DNA of 64,000 nucleotides from Deltaproteobacteria bacterium (GCA_026388715.1 JAPLJF010000001.1:62001-126000), one strand, 5' to 3'; positions 8,164 through 17,724 are shown, counted from the first letter of the stretch. Notes: a model not told the origin generated them from the letters alone. Translations and numbers: made by a program.

Positions 8164-9210
8164 ATGCCGTCCTTTTCTCTCTCCTCTGCATTCTCTCCCA
8201 TAAAAAACAATCGAGGCATGGCCCTGCTGATTGCCTTGACCGTTATCAGTCTGATTGTTGCCCTCACCATCCAATTTAATAAAAATATGCGCCAGAACCT
8301 TCTGGCCTCGGGAATTCAGAGCAACAGTGGCAAACTGGAGGCCATGGCCAGCTCTGGAGTCAATCTGGCCATGGCCGTCCTGCTTAAAGACGCAAAAGAC
8401 AATGAGCACGATTCGCTCCAGGATTCATGGGCACTTTTGGCCGACGAAGATCTGTCCAAACTTTTTGATGCTGGCTTGCTGACTATCAAAATCATCGACA
8501 ACAGTGGAAAATTCCAGATCAACAGTCTTGTTCACAGCAAAGACCAGCAACCGGAAGGTAAAAGTCCACAACAGGTAACCGCGCAAGAACAGGATGCCCG
8601 TAATATCCTGTGGCGACTACTCCGCAAGGAGCCTTTTAATCTGGAAGACAGTGCTGCCCGAACCATTATCGATTCGCTCATCGACTGGATTGACACCGGA
8701 GATGGTGACGGGGAACAGGAATTTGGCGCCGAATCTAGTTACTACCTGTCTCTAAATCCCCCCTACGCCTGCAAAAATGGTCCGGTAGAATTCATTGAGG
8801 AACTCCTTCTGGTGAAAGGATTTACCCCCGAATTGCTCTTTGGCACGGAAAAACATCCTGGTCTGGCCGCGTTGCTGACCACCCAGGGGAATGATGGTCA
8901 AATAAACATCAATACCGCCGACCCTCTCCTGCTCCAGGCCTTGCATGAAGATATGACCAAAGAAATGGCTGAGGACATGCGGGCATTCAGGGTAGATAAA
9001 AATAATAAAGACAAACTGGCCTCAACAGCATGGGTTTCCGAGGTCCTTCCTTTCTTTACCGGACAAAATGCGTTAAAGAATATAACAGTAAAAAGTCATT
9101 CGTTTACCATTTTCTCTCATGCCCAACTGGACTCCACGGAAAAAAATATCGTGGCCACAGTGCAGCGGGAGAATCAGAGGACCACTCTCCTGAGCTGGAA
9201 AGTTGAATAA
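8164..9210 (+). CDS. gspK: Type II secretion minor pseudopilin GspK
   Basis: 348 residues from ATG 8164, immediately after the gspJ stop; a longer frame starting inside gspJ is not supported. The signal NNRG|MALLIALTVISLIVAL is typical of GspK, which lacks the Glu +5 of other pseudopilins. The large inserted alpha domain is present (IIDSLIDWIDTGDGDGEQEF, and QININTADPLLLQAL near residues 240-250). GspK caps the pseudopilus with GspI and GspJ. Confidence 0.95.
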   Translation: MPSFSLSSAFSPIKNNRGMALLIALTVISLIVALTIQFNKNMRQNLLASGIQSNSGKLEAMASSGVNLAMAVLLKDAKDNEHDSLQDSWALLADEDLSKLFDAGLLTIKIIDNSGKFQINSLVHSKDQQPEGKSPQQVTAQEQDARNILWRLLRKEPFNLEDSAARTIIDSLIDWIDTGDGDGEQEFGAESSYYLSLNPPYACKNGPVEFIEELLLVKGFTPELLFGTEKHPGLAALLTTQGNDGQININTADPLLLQALHEDMTKEMAEDMRAFRVDKNNKDKLASTAWVSEVLPFFTGQNALKNITVKSHSFTIFSHAQLDSTEKNIVATVQRENQRTTLLSWKVE

Positions 9211-9213
9211 CCA

Positions 9214-10722
9214 ATGAGTAACAAATTTCTTGCCATTGATATCAAACACGATTTGCTCACCGCAATCGTCTTTACTGTTGACGCCAAAGTAATGCACATC
9301 ATCGACCAGACGATGGTGACAGTTGCCGCCCGTCCCCTTGAAGAGGCATTGATGGAACTGAGCCAGAAGATTGATTGCCAAGAGGCATTCTGCCATATTG
9401 CCCTTGAGGCCGAGTCTTTTTTTTATCGCAATCTCTTGTTGCCTTTTACCGATACGAAAACCATCAACAAGATCCTGCCCTTTGAGTTGGAAGAAAATAC
9501 TCCGGTAAAAATAGATCGACTGCTCATTGATGCAATGATCGCAAGGGAAGGGAAACAAAAAAGTCAGATCATTGCTGCCATGATTGATCGGGATCTCCTG
9601 GCAACGCGACTTGCAACCTTGCAGGCGCTGGGAATTGATCCGGAAGCGGTGACTATCTCCGGCATACCGACCGCCCTTCGCCTGACTCATACCCCTGACC
9701 TGCCTGCAGATTTTCTGCTCCTTACTCTTGATCTGCAACGGGCAACATGTATCCTTGTCCGTTCGGGTCATATCAGCCTGATCCGTCCGCTTGTTTTTGA
9801 CCCCGGTCTTCAGGCTGGCTTTCATGTCGATCTGGACAGCAAGAGCATCATGGTTTTTCGACCAGAAAATATTGAGAACACCTTTCAGGTATTGTGCATC
9901 GCTATTCAACAGACTCTGCAGTCAGTATTCCACGCCCGTGAGCTTGCCGTTTACCTGAGCGGGCCTGTTGGCGCTTTGCCAGGGATCGTAGACCGTATAC
10001 AAACCGGACTGGGTGGTATCTGCCAGAGCTGCACCCTGGTAAGTGCCGTCCCGTCGGTCATGGACAGTCTGGTGCTGCCATTCATGCCAACTCAAGACGA
10101 AAAATGGTTGTCTGGCATTATGGAAGATTCGGTAAATCTGGGCTGGCAGATTACAAAAAACTGGAAGGGGTTCAATTTTCGCAAAGAGGCCTTTGCCACC
10201 AGAAAGTCATTCACCGACAGCAGAACACTGGCATTTGCAATTGTTCTGCCTTTGATATCAGTCGTTCTGCTGTCAATTCTCTACCTTTGGGTTGATTATA
10301 CCAAGCTCCTCAAAAAACAGAGCGAACTCAATGCCCAGATCCATGCGGTATTTACGGAAACCTTGCCGGAAATAACCCGAATTGTCGATCCCCTCCAGCA
10401 GCTTCAGGTCAAGATTCGTGAGACCAGGCAGACCACCATGAATAAGGATGGCACCTTGCCCGCAATGACTATCCTCGATATTCTTGCCGAAATATCGGCA
10501 AACATCCCTGAAACGCTGGATGTCCGTCTGGCACGTTTTGTCGTAGATGACACTGGGTTGCGTCTTAAAGGTACTACCGATACATTTAATACCGTGGACG
10601 CAATCAAGAAAGGGCTGGAGCAATCTCCCGCCTTCGGCAATGTTGAAATCAGCGCGGCCAATCTTGATGCCAAGAGCTCAAAGATCCGGTTTGAGCTGAA
10701 ACTGACCATGAAAGGCGTATAA
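9214..10722 (+). CDS. gspL: Type II secretion inner-membrane assembly protein GspL
   Basis: 502 residues. The N-terminal ~300 residues form an actin-like cytoplasmic domain of PilM/GspL type (starting FLAIDI, with LPFELEENTPV), which recruits the ATPase GspE. A single membrane segment lies near residues 340-360 (LAFAIVLPLISVVLLSILYL), followed by a periplasmic coiled-coil and ferredoxin-like PilN/GspL domain. It starts 3 bases after gspK and is followed 3 bases later by gspM. Confidence 0.9.
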   Translation: MSNKFLAIDIKHDLLTAIVFTVDAKVMHIIDQTMVTVAARPLEEALMELSQKIDCQEAFCHIALEAESFFYRNLLLPFTDTKTINKILPFELEENTPVKIDRLLIDAMIAREGKQKSQIIAAMIDRDLLATRLATLQALGIDPEAVTISGIPTALRLTHTPDLPADFLLLTLDLQRATCILVRSGHISLIRPLVFDPGLQAGFHVDLDSKSIMVFRPENIENTFQVLCIAIQQTLQSVFHARELAVYLSGPVGALPGIVDRIQTGLGGICQSCTLVSAVPSVMDSLVLPFMPTQDEKWLSGIMEDSVNLGWQITKNWKGFNFRKEAFATRKSFTDSRTLAFAIVLPLISVVLLSILYLWVDYTKLLKKQSELNAQIHAVFTETLPEITRIVDPLQQLQVKIRETRQTTMNKDGTLPAMTILDILAEISANIPETLDVRLARFVVDDTGLRLKGTTDTFNTVDAIKKGLEQSPAFGNVEISAANLDAKSSKIRFELKLTMKGV

Positions 10723-10725
10723 CCC

Positions 10726-11307
10726 ATGACAGCCTTTATTCTTCGCAACGCCATCCAGAGGGCTCTGGGTAAGACCGGCTTTAATAAACTGGAAAAACGT
10801 GAAAAACGTGTTGTTGTGGCCGGAGCCATCTTTCTCATTTGTTTTGCCTTGTTTCACTTTACGGTCTCGCCTTTGCTTCAGGCTCGGCAACAGACCCAAA
10901 AAGCTTTGATCCAAAAAAAAGAGGATATCAAGAAGATTCGTCAACTCCAGGAAGAGTACCGTCAACTTCAGAATCAGGCAGTGAATATCCAGAACAGGCT
11001 ACAAAAAAGGAGCCCCTCTTTCACCCTCTTTTCTTTTATTGAAGAACGGGCCACCAAGGCCAAGGTCAAGCAACAGATCAACTCCATGACCCCTTCAACC
11101 TCCGAAGGCGACGGTCCACTGCAGGAGTCCCGTGTTGATCTCAAGCTTGAGAAGATATCTCTGCAGCAATTGGTGGATTTTTTACAGCAGATTGAATCAA
11201 CAGACGATGTCGTTGCGATTAAACGGATCTCGATCCAGGAAAACAGTAAAGAAGAAGACTTGTTGGATGTGGTGATGCAGATTATAACATTTACAAAAAA
11301 ATCCTGA
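10726..11307 (+). CDS. gspM: Type II secretion protein GspM
   Basis: 193 residues with one membrane segment near residues 28-46 (VVVAGAIFLICFALFHFTV), a periplasmic coiled coil (ALIQKKEDIKKIRQLQEEYR) and a small C-terminal domain with the GspM pattern LQQLVDFLQQIE. It partners GspL in the inner-membrane platform. Operon position directly after gspL supports the call. Confidence 0.88.
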   Translation: MTAFILRNAIQRALGKTGFNKLEKREKRVVVAGAIFLICFALFHFTVSPLLQARQQTQKALIQKKEDIKKIRQLQEEYRQLQNQAVNIQNRLQKRSPSFTLFSFIEERATKAKVKQQINSMTPSTSEGDGPLQESRVDLKLEKISLQQLVDFLQQIESTDDVVAIKRISIQENSKEEDLLDVVMQIITFTKKS

Positions 11308-11309
11308 TT

Positions 11310-12197
11310 ATGACCTTTTCCCAAAATACCTTCTGGCGTTGGTCATTTTATGGCATCTATGCCCTGCTGCTGGTTGCGATTCTACTCTATCTCCGTTTTC
11401 CGGCGCAAAAATTTAAGATCTTCTGCACCCAGGTTATCAGCCAGCATCTCTCTGGCTATGAGTGCTCAATCGAGTCGTTACGGTATCAGTTTCCACTCAC
11501 CCTTGTGGCCAGTAATCTGCGCCTGCAATCCAATAATCAGGCAGCCAAAGAAGTCATTGAAATCCAAAAAGCCATCCTTACCCCCAGTCTCAGTGGTAGA
11601 GGCAAGACCTTTTCCATCTCCATCACCGCTTATGGGGGAACACATCAGGCTACCCTGGCATTTGATCGTGCCCACAACACCTTTACCCTGTCAAAAATAG
11701 AGATCAATGGACTGGACTTGGCCAAACTGTCCTGGTTACAGGCCCAGACCGGACGCGCCATAACTGGTCTGCTCACGGCCCAGGGCAGCTATTCAGGGCA
11801 AAGCGGCCAGGACATATCCAAGGGAACAGGGCAGGGCGCTGCCTCCATCAAAAACGGAACCTTCGAATTGCTCGAGCCAATCCTGTCCCTGAAAAACATT
11901 GATGTCGCGAGTGGTGAAGCGCTGATCAAACTGCAAGAGCAGAAGATGCTTTTGACCAAGGGGAAGTTCAGTGGTAAAGATCTTGAGGGAACCTTTTCCG
12001 GTCAGATTAATTCGCTGGGCGTAAGCCTTGCTGTCATGCAACTTGACTTGAAAGGTGCCCTGGCCCCTCTGCCTGCCCTGGTTAAAAAGAGCGGACAAGC
12101 CCAGCCATTATTGCAGCAGTTACAAAAGAATCATGCGACCCTCCCCTTTCAACTGCAAGGGACGATCGGTAAACCCGTCTTTCGTTTTGATTCTTAA
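11310..12197 (+). CDS. gspN: Type II secretion protein GspN
   Basis: 295 residues: an N-terminal membrane anchor (YGIYALLLVAILLYLRFP) and a beta-rich periplasmic region related to AsmA-like proteins (FSGQINSLGVSLAVMQLDLKG is typical). GspN is an accessory T2SS component present in only some systems and often found in this gene order in Desulfobacterota. Its function is poorly defined. It starts 2 bases after gspM. Confidence 0.82.
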   Translation: MTFSQNTFWRWSFYGIYALLLVAILLYLRFPAQKFKIFCTQVISQHLSGYECSIESLRYQFPLTLVASNLRLQSNNQAAKEVIEIQKAILTPSLSGRGKTFSISITAYGGTHQATLAFDRAHNTFTLSKIEINGLDLAKLSWLQAQTGRAITGLLTAQGSYSGQSGQDISKGTGQGAASIKNGTFELLEPILSLKNIDVASGEALIKLQEQKMLLTKGKFSGKDLEGTFSGQINSLGVSLAVMQLDLKGALAPLPALVKKSGQAQPLLQQLQKNHATLPFQLQGTIGKPVFRFDS

Positions 12198-12198
12198 C

Positions 12199-13005
12199 AT
12201 GGCTGAGAGAATGGTGAATCATTTTAAAAAAATAATTCCTTTTATCATTATCACCATACTGGCGATAGGTGGGGTTGAAACATTCTATAGGATTCCTTTT
12301 ACTCGGCTTATGCAAACAAGCCGGGAATCAAAGGCTCAAGATGTAGGAACAAAAATTGCCCCCCCGGTCAAAAGCGAGCAGAAGAAACGTCCAGATTCCC
12401 AGACAATTCTCAAGCGGAATCTCTTTGGGACTCTCCCGAAAGAAGCAAAAGCTCCAACAACAGAGCAGCCTGCCCCTGCAGCTACGGCACTTGAGCTGAG
12501 CCTGCTTGGCACCATTGCCGGGCCGCCCAATACCCGTCGCGCCATTCTCCTTGACAAAAAAAAGAAGGTACAGGATATCTATTACCAGGGTGACACGGTA
12601 CAAGGCGCTTTGATTAAAGAGATCCAGCGCGGCAAACTTATCCTCAATGTAAATGGCAAAGAGGAAATTCTTGTCCCGGAAACTCTGAAGACAAATCCTG
12701 GTGCTGCGATAAGTCCTAACCTCTCATCACCGATACCCCCGGAGATGGGACAGGGACCTTCCCCTGAGATACCTGCAGAAGGTTTGGTAGAACCTGAACC
12801 CATAGTAACTCCAGAACCTGCCGAACCGGTCGCACCAGCAGTAAATACCACGGTAGAATCCAATGCACCAGAGGTCGATAAAGCCGAGCCTCCTCGTCCC
12901 CAACCAGAATTTTCTCCCACCCAACAAAACAATCTACCTAACATCAACAAACGACCCAACACCTATAATCCACCCAACACCAATAATAATCAGGAAAAGC
13001 CATGA
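12199..13005 (+). CDS. gspC: Type II secretion protein GspC
   Basis: 268 residues from ATG 12199, one base after the gspN stop; ATG 12211 is an alternative. A membrane anchor (IIPFIIITILAIGGVETFY) precedes the HR domain, which contacts the secretin N0 domain: LKRNLFGTLP, then LSLLGTIAGPPNTRRAIL and VQDIYYQGDTVQGA. The C-terminal ~90 residues are Pro/Glu/Asn-rich and disordered, and replace the PDZ domain of enterobacterial GspC. The stop overlaps the gspD start by 4 bases (ATGA). Confidence 0.9.
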   Translation: MAERMVNHFKKIIPFIIITILAIGGVETFYRIPFTRLMQTSRESKAQDVGTKIAPPVKSEQKKRPDSQTILKRNLFGTLPKEAKAPTTEQPAPAATALELSLLGTIAGPPNTRRAILLDKKKKVQDIYYQGDTVQGALIKEIQRGKLILNVNGKEEILVPETLKTNPGAAISPNLSSPIPPEMGQGPSPEIPAEGLVEPEPIVTPEPAEPVAPAVNTTVESNAPEVDKAEPPRPQPEFSPTQQNNLPNINKRPNTYNPPNTNNNQEKP

Positions 13006-15407
13006 ATCTGATTCATCTTTTACAAATCTCTTGCCACCGCAAGGCGCTTTGTCTGCAAATTGTTGTCACCCTGCTGCTGCAATTTACTCCCTCGCTCTCT
13101 GCGGCTCAGGATACGTCAACGAAACAATCGCCGGCGAAAACAGCACAGGATACAAATTCCGAGCGATTCATCACCATTGATTTTGACAATGTTGATATTC
13201 ACCTGTTCATAAAATATATCAGCGAGTTGACCGGGAAAAATTTTGTGGTCGATAAGGCGGTGCAAGGGAATGTCACCATTATCTCTCCCACCAAGATATC
13301 GGAGGATGAGGCCTATCAGCTCTTTGAATCAGTCCTGGAAGTAAACGGGTTTACGACTGTAGCGGCTGGTGCCATCACCAAAATAATGCCGGCGGCGCGC
13401 GCGCTTTCCCAGAACATCAAAACCCTCAGCCATGGCGAGTCTTCTCGACCCGAAGACAAGATCGTCACGCAGATCATCCCCCTGCACTACACCACTCCTG
13501 AAGAGATGAAAAAGGTGCTTCTCCCCCTTGTTTCCAAGACATCTGTGGTCATTGCCCACACCCAGTCAGGGATGCTGATTGTCACCGAAACCCTTTCCAA
13601 CATCCAGAAACTGCTGACCATTATTGAAGCCATTGATGTCCCGCTCACCGATGAAGAGATTGCGGTGATCCCGCTTATTCATGCCTCCGCCACGGTAACC
13701 GCCACTGCCGTCAATGCCATTTTCCAGCAAACCCAGGGGCCCAAAGACGGTAAAACCCTTTCTTCTTTGAAAGTCGTGGGCTATGAACCTATTAACAGTC
13801 TTATTTTGGTAGCCTCGCCTGTAAATGTCACTCGGGTCAAACGGTTGATAGCCATGCTTGACACCGAAATGAAGCAGAATGAGGGAAATATCCATGTGGT
13901 CTATCTGCAGCATGCAACGGCCAAGGAGCTGGCGACAGTCTTGACCGCCCTGCCTGGTCAACAGTCAAGTGATCCGGCAAAAAAAGGTGAGGCCCCGGCC
14001 ATCTCCAAAGATGTCAAGATCATGCCCGATACCGAAACCAACTCCCTGATCATCACCGCTTCCCGTACTGAATTCCAGGAGCTGGAAAATGTCATCAAGA
14101 AACTCGATATCCCCAGACGGATGGTCTATCTGGAGGCGCTGATCATGGAGGTGGATGCTGACTCTTCCTTTGATGTGGGGGTCAACTGGATGGCAGGCGG
14201 CACCTTTCACGATGGGACAGGACAGATGCTCACCGGATTTGGTGGCAGTGCTGGACTTAAACAGTCAGACATCATCGCCGGTAGCCCTGCTGTTGCTGCT
14301 GTTGCGGCTACTGCTACGACGGCAGCCGTTGCGGCTGTTCCCGCAACGGCTGCCGTCGGTCAGGGATTTTCTCTGGGCATTCTCAAACAGGGCATCGAGA
14401 TCGGCGGCGTCACCTTCCCGGACATCGGCGCCGTATTAAAGGCCTACAAGACAGATACCCATGTCAATGTCATTGCCACCCCCCAGATCCTGACCACCGA
14501 CAATAAAAAAGCGGAAATCAGTATCGGCGAGAACGTACCCTATCAAACCAGAGTACAGGAATCAATAGGCACCACCGGCACCACCAACCCCACGAATCCA
14601 CTTACGGACTCCATCGGCTACGCCAACTATGAATACAAGGATATCGCGACCAAGCTGACCATCACCCCCCAGATCAATCAGGCCGATATCCTGCGCCTGG
14701 AGATCGCCACCGAGGTCAGCAAGCTCAAGGCCGGATCTTCAGCTGACAGACCCACCACCTTCAAGCGCACAGCCACCACCACCGTTCTTGTCAAAGACAA
14801 CAATACCATTGTCATCGGCGGGATCATTGGCCAGGATGACACCGAGGGCGAGTACAAGGTTCCGCTCCTGGGCGACATCCCCTTACTCGGCTGGCTCTTC
14901 AAGGAGAAAAGCACCAGCCGGAAAAAGACCAATATGTTCATCTTCATCACCCCCCGGATCATCAAAAATCCTGGTGATATGACCGGGGTCACCGCCGTCA
15001 AAACCGACACAATCGAAAAGGATCTCCCGGTGGCAAGGCAACTCCTGGTAAACCCGATTGACAATAACCACGTTATGTCCTTGATTGACCAGGGATTTGA
15101 ATTGATGCAGAAAGGAAAATACCCGGAGGCCAAAGAGCTTTTCAATAAGGCCCTGACCATTGACTCGCATAACTCTTACGCCCAATTCAATCTTGGCGCC
15201 ATCAGTGAGCGGGAAGGCAATCCCCAGCAAGCGATCAAGCTGTATCAGATGATTCTGGACAATGCCAGCGCCCAGGCAGCTGCCCAGGCAGCTGCCAATA
15301 CCTCAAGTCCCAACAAGGTCGACAGTGCTCTGCTCCAGGCCTGTAAGGAAAATATTGAGCGATTGCAGAAGACGAAACCACCTGCCAGGGAAGCCAATAA
15401 CCCATGA
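13002..15407 (+). CDS. gspD: Type II secretion secretin GspD with C-terminal TPR extension
   Basis: 801 residues. A signal peptide ends near SLSAAQ. The N0 domain follows (ITIDFDNVDIHLFIKYISEL), then three N domains (IIPLHYTTPEEMKKVL, VIPLIHASATVTATAVNAIF, VVYLQHATAKELATVL) and the secretin beta-barrel domain (from VYLEALIMEVD to PLLGDIPLLGWLFKEK, about residues 370-655). Two unusual parts are visible. Residues ~428-453 are an Ala/Val-rich insertion whose DNA contains a perfect 17-base palindrome. After the barrel, residues ~690-780 hold tetratricopeptide-like helices (GKYPEAKELFNKALTID, GNPQQAIKLYQMIL). The TPR tail may bind a pilotin-like partner or peptidoglycan. It overlaps gspC and gspE by 4 bases each. 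Confidence 0.96.
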   Translation: MNLIHLLQISCHRKALCLQIVVTLLLQFTPSLSAAQDTSTKQSPAKTAQDTNSERFITIDFDNVDIHLFIKYISELTGKNFVVDKAVQGNVTIISPTKISEDEAYQLFESVLEVNGFTTVAAGAITKIMPAARALSQNIKTLSHGESSRPEDKIVTQIIPLHYTTPEEMKKVLLPLVSKTSVVIAHTQSGMLIVTETLSNIQKLLTIIEAIDVPLTDEEIAVIPLIHASATVTATAVNAIFQQTQGPKDGKTLSSLKVVGYEPINSLILVASPVNVTRVKRLIAMLDTEMKQNEGNIHVVYLQHATAKELATVLTALPGQQSSDPAKKGEAPAISKDVKIMPDTETNSLIITASRTEFQELENVIKKLDIPRRMVYLEALIMEVDADSSFDVGVNWMAGGTFHDGTGQMLTGFGGSAGLKQSDIIAGSPAVAAVAATATTAAVAAVPATAAVGQGFSLGILKQGIEIGGVTFPDIGAVLKAYKTDTHVNVIATPQILTTDNKKAEISIGENVPYQTRVQESIGTTGTTNPTNPLTDSIGYANYEYKDIATKLTITPQINQADILRLEIATEVSKLKAGSSADRPTTFKRTATTTVLVKDNNTIVIGGIIGQDDTEGEYKVPLLGDIPLLGWLFKEKSTSRKKTNMFIFITPRIIKNPGDMTGVTAVKTDTIEKDLPVARQLLVNPIDNNHVMSLIDQGFELMQKGKYPEAKELFNKALTIDSHNSYAQFNLGAISEREGNPQQAIKLYQMILDNASAQAAAQAAANTSSPNKVDSALLQACKENIERLQKTKPPAREANNP
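14318..14357. repeat. Perfect 17-base inverted repeat inside gspD
   Basis: Arms 14318-14334 (GACGGCAGCCGTTGCGG) and 14341-14357 are exact reverse complements separated by six bases. It encodes part of an Ala/Val-rich linker in the secretin. The flanking DNA is also degenerate GCTGTTGCTGCT-like sequence, so the insertion may have grown by slippage or by palindrome duplication. Confidence 0.85.
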
Positions 15408-17086
15408 ACCAGTTACAAAACATCCTGACCGAACGCTTTAACCTGCCCCCTGAGGCCTGGGAACAGGCGATGGAGAATAGGGAGGAAAAAGGCGGTCAAC
15501 TGGTCAGAATCCTGATTAGACAGCACAACCTTGACGAGATAGATCTTCTCGAAACTCTGGGGAGCCAGCTTAATATGGAGGTTACGCGCACGCTGCCACC
15601 TGAGATTCAGACTGATTTCACTGCCAGTATCGCCATCGCCTTCTTGAAAAAAAACGCCATGGTCCCGGTGGCAATACCTGATGATGCCTATATCGCCATC
15701 AATGATCCTTTCAGTTTTCAGGCCCTTGACGATCTGCGCTCGATCCTGGGCTGGAACGGTGTCCGGCCCGTCCTTTGTCCACTGGCAGCCATTACCACCG
15801 CCATCAATTTTGCCTATGATATGACCCAGGATTCTGCGGCAGAGGTCATGCAGGACATTGACAGTGAAGATCCGGAGGCCCTTTTTTCCGAGATTGAAGA
15901 AACAGGTGATCTACTTGACGATACCAGCGACGCCCCGGTCATCCGGCTGGTAAATCTCATGTTCTCCCAGGCCGTGCGTGATAACGCCTCTGATATCCAT
16001 ATCGAACCCTACCAGAACAGCCTGAAGATCCGCCAGCGACTTGATGGCATCCTCTATGATATGCTCAGTCCGCCCAAGCATGTCCAGTCGGCACTGATCT
16101 CCCGGATCAAGATCATGGCTAATTTGAACATTGCCGAAAAACGTCTGCCTCAGGATGGACGTATTGAGTTGAAGGTCGGCAATAAAGATGTTGATATCCG
16201 GGTCTCCACCCTGCCAACCTCCTTTGGCGAACGGGTCGTGCTGCGCCTGCTCGACAAATCCTCGATTTTGATCACCTTGACCGAGCTGGGGATGCCCGAT
16301 GATCGGTTCATCCCTTTTTCAGAACAGATCAAGGCGGCCAACGGCATCGTTCTGGTCACCGGTCCCACCGGTAGTGGTAAGACCACAACCCTCTATGCGG
16401 CCCTGACCTCAATCAATAATACCGACATCAATATCATTACTATTGAAGACCCTGTTGAATACCGGATCAGCGGTATTGGCCAGGTCCAGGTCAATCCCAA
16501 GATCAACCTCACCTTTGCCTCCGGCCTCCGTTCCATCGTCAGGCAGGATCCCGATGTTATCCTGGTAGGTGAGATCCGTGATACCGAGACAGCAGAAATT
16601 GCCATCCAGTCGGCCCTGACCGGTCATCTGGTCTTTTCCACCCTGCATACCAATGATGCGGCCAGCGCCATCACCAGACTCGTTGACATGGGTGTCGAGC
16701 CCTTTCTTCTCTCGTCCTCCATTAATGCCATCCTCGCCCAGCGCCTGGTTCGCATCATCTGTCCCTACTGTAAAGAAGCCTATACCCCCGATAAGGAAGC
16801 ATTGCTTAAACTGGGGATCATGCCCGATGATTCGATCCGGCAAGTATATAGAGGAAAGGGGTGCGCAAAGTGTCACCATACCGGCTATAAGGGACGATGC
16901 GGTATCTTTGAACTGCTGCTCATGGACCGGGAGATGAAGCACCTCATCCTCCAGACCGCCAACGCCAATGACATCAAGGAGCTGGCCATTAAAAACGGGA
17001 TGATTACCCTGCGCCATGACGGTGCCATGAAAGTCTTTCAGGGCATTACCACCATTGAGGAAGTGTACCGGGTGTCAAAGGAGTAA
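15404..17086 (+). CDS. gspE: Type II secretion ATPase GspE
   Basis: 560 residues. It has an N1E domain (residues 1-150), Walker A GPTGSGKT at 320-327, the Asp box ITIEDPVEY, Walker B DPDVILVGEIRD, the His box TGHLVFSTLHTND, and the GspE tetracysteine zinc element (CPYC ... CAKC) near residues 452-488. It powers pseudopilus assembly at the inner membrane with GspL. It is the last gene of the cluster; neither gspF (the platform protein) nor gspO follows. Confidence 0.96.
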   Translation: MNQLQNILTERFNLPPEAWEQAMENREEKGGQLVRILIRQHNLDEIDLLETLGSQLNMEVTRTLPPEIQTDFTASIAIAFLKKNAMVPVAIPDDAYIAINDPFSFQALDDLRSILGWNGVRPVLCPLAAITTAINFAYDMTQDSAAEVMQDIDSEDPEALFSEIEETGDLLDDTSDAPVIRLVNLMFSQAVRDNASDIHIEPYQNSLKIRQRLDGILYDMLSPPKHVQSALISRIKIMANLNIAEKRLPQDGRIELKVGNKDVDIRVSTLPTSFGERVVLRLLDKSSILITLTELGMPDDRFIPFSEQIKAANGIVLVTGPTGSGKTTTLYAALTSINNTDINIITIEDPVEYRISGIGQVQVNPKINLTFASGLRSIVRQDPDVILVGEIRDTETAEIAIQSALTGHLVFSTLHTNDAASAITRLVDMGVEPFLLSSSINAILAQRLVRIICPYCKEAYTPDKEALLKLGIMPDDSIRQVYRGKGCAKCHHTGYKGRCGIFELLLMDREMKHLILQTANANDIKELAIKNGMITLRHDGAMKVFQGITTIEEVYRVSKE

Positions 17087-17177
17087 GGAAGCTTATTGTC
17101 GCTTTGTAAAAACTGGATTGACGAGGATCCACGGAAACCGGTATTCATCGGCACCGATATCACAGCCGGTAATCGCT

Positions 17178-17258
17178 TCACTCCAGGACGTGCGTCGCGA
17201 TCTGATACTGAAGGGTCAACACCAACACCAGGGCCAAAATAAGAATCAATGTCTTCAT
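17178..17258 (-). CDS. Possible 26-residue hydrophobic peptide, or the start of a frameshifted gene
   Basis: ATG 17258 has an excellent ribosome binding site (GGAGG, 7 bases upstream). It encodes MKTLILILALVLVLTLQYQ followed by seven residues, a signal-peptide- or membrane-like segment. Just after its TGA the next frame reads SEAITGCDIGADEYRFPWIL and on to a stop near 17092, which looks like protein-coding sequence. The two halves may be one small gene broken by a single-base shift. No family is recognised. Confidence 0.4.
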   Translation of the reverse strand: MKTLILILALVLVLTLQYQIATHVLE

Positions 17259-17394
17259 ACAACTACCTCCGTTTGTATAAAAATTGAGATTCCTTATTTC
17301 CACTACCCCTCAGAAAATAACTCCCTCCGGGGCATGGCCAGTATTTTCTACGGTCATATAATCCAAGACCATAACTCCACAGCATCCCCTGAAA

Positions 17395-17724
17395 TCATAC
17401 CTTAAATCTGCTGATCAGCTCGCGAAGCTTTTAGGCCAAGGCGGCCAGATCATCGGTACGGCCATTGGACCTCGCTGGCGCTTCGGCTCATCTTCTGGAT
17501 AACTCCGCTGACCCCGCTGATATCGCTTGCAATATCACCAGAGACCGCTGAATGTTTGGGCCACGTTTTCATTGACCTCGGTGATGTGATGCCCTGGGCT
17601 GCCTGCACCATAATATTACCGCCTATTTCGCCCGTGGCCGCCGCCTGTTTTTCAATGGCCCTGATAATAGTGGTGACAATCTTGTTGACCTGATTTATCC
17701 CCCTCGTGATTTCACGAATCTATT
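17395..17724 (-). pseudogene. 3' remnant of a methyl-accepting chemotaxis protein
   Basis: On the minus strand the end of an MCP signalling domain can be read across frames: IREITRGINQVNKIVTTIIR, AIEKQAAATGEIGGNI, AAQGI, then after a shift TEVNENVAQ, then SGDIASDISGVSGVIQKMS, then DDLAALA-stop-KLRELISRFKV. This is the conserved chemoreceptor C-terminus with at least two small indels plus an in-frame TAA. The upstream sensory and membrane parts are absent. It is clearly non-functional. The remaining bases between gspE and 17794 show nothing else I recognise. Confidence 0.85.
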
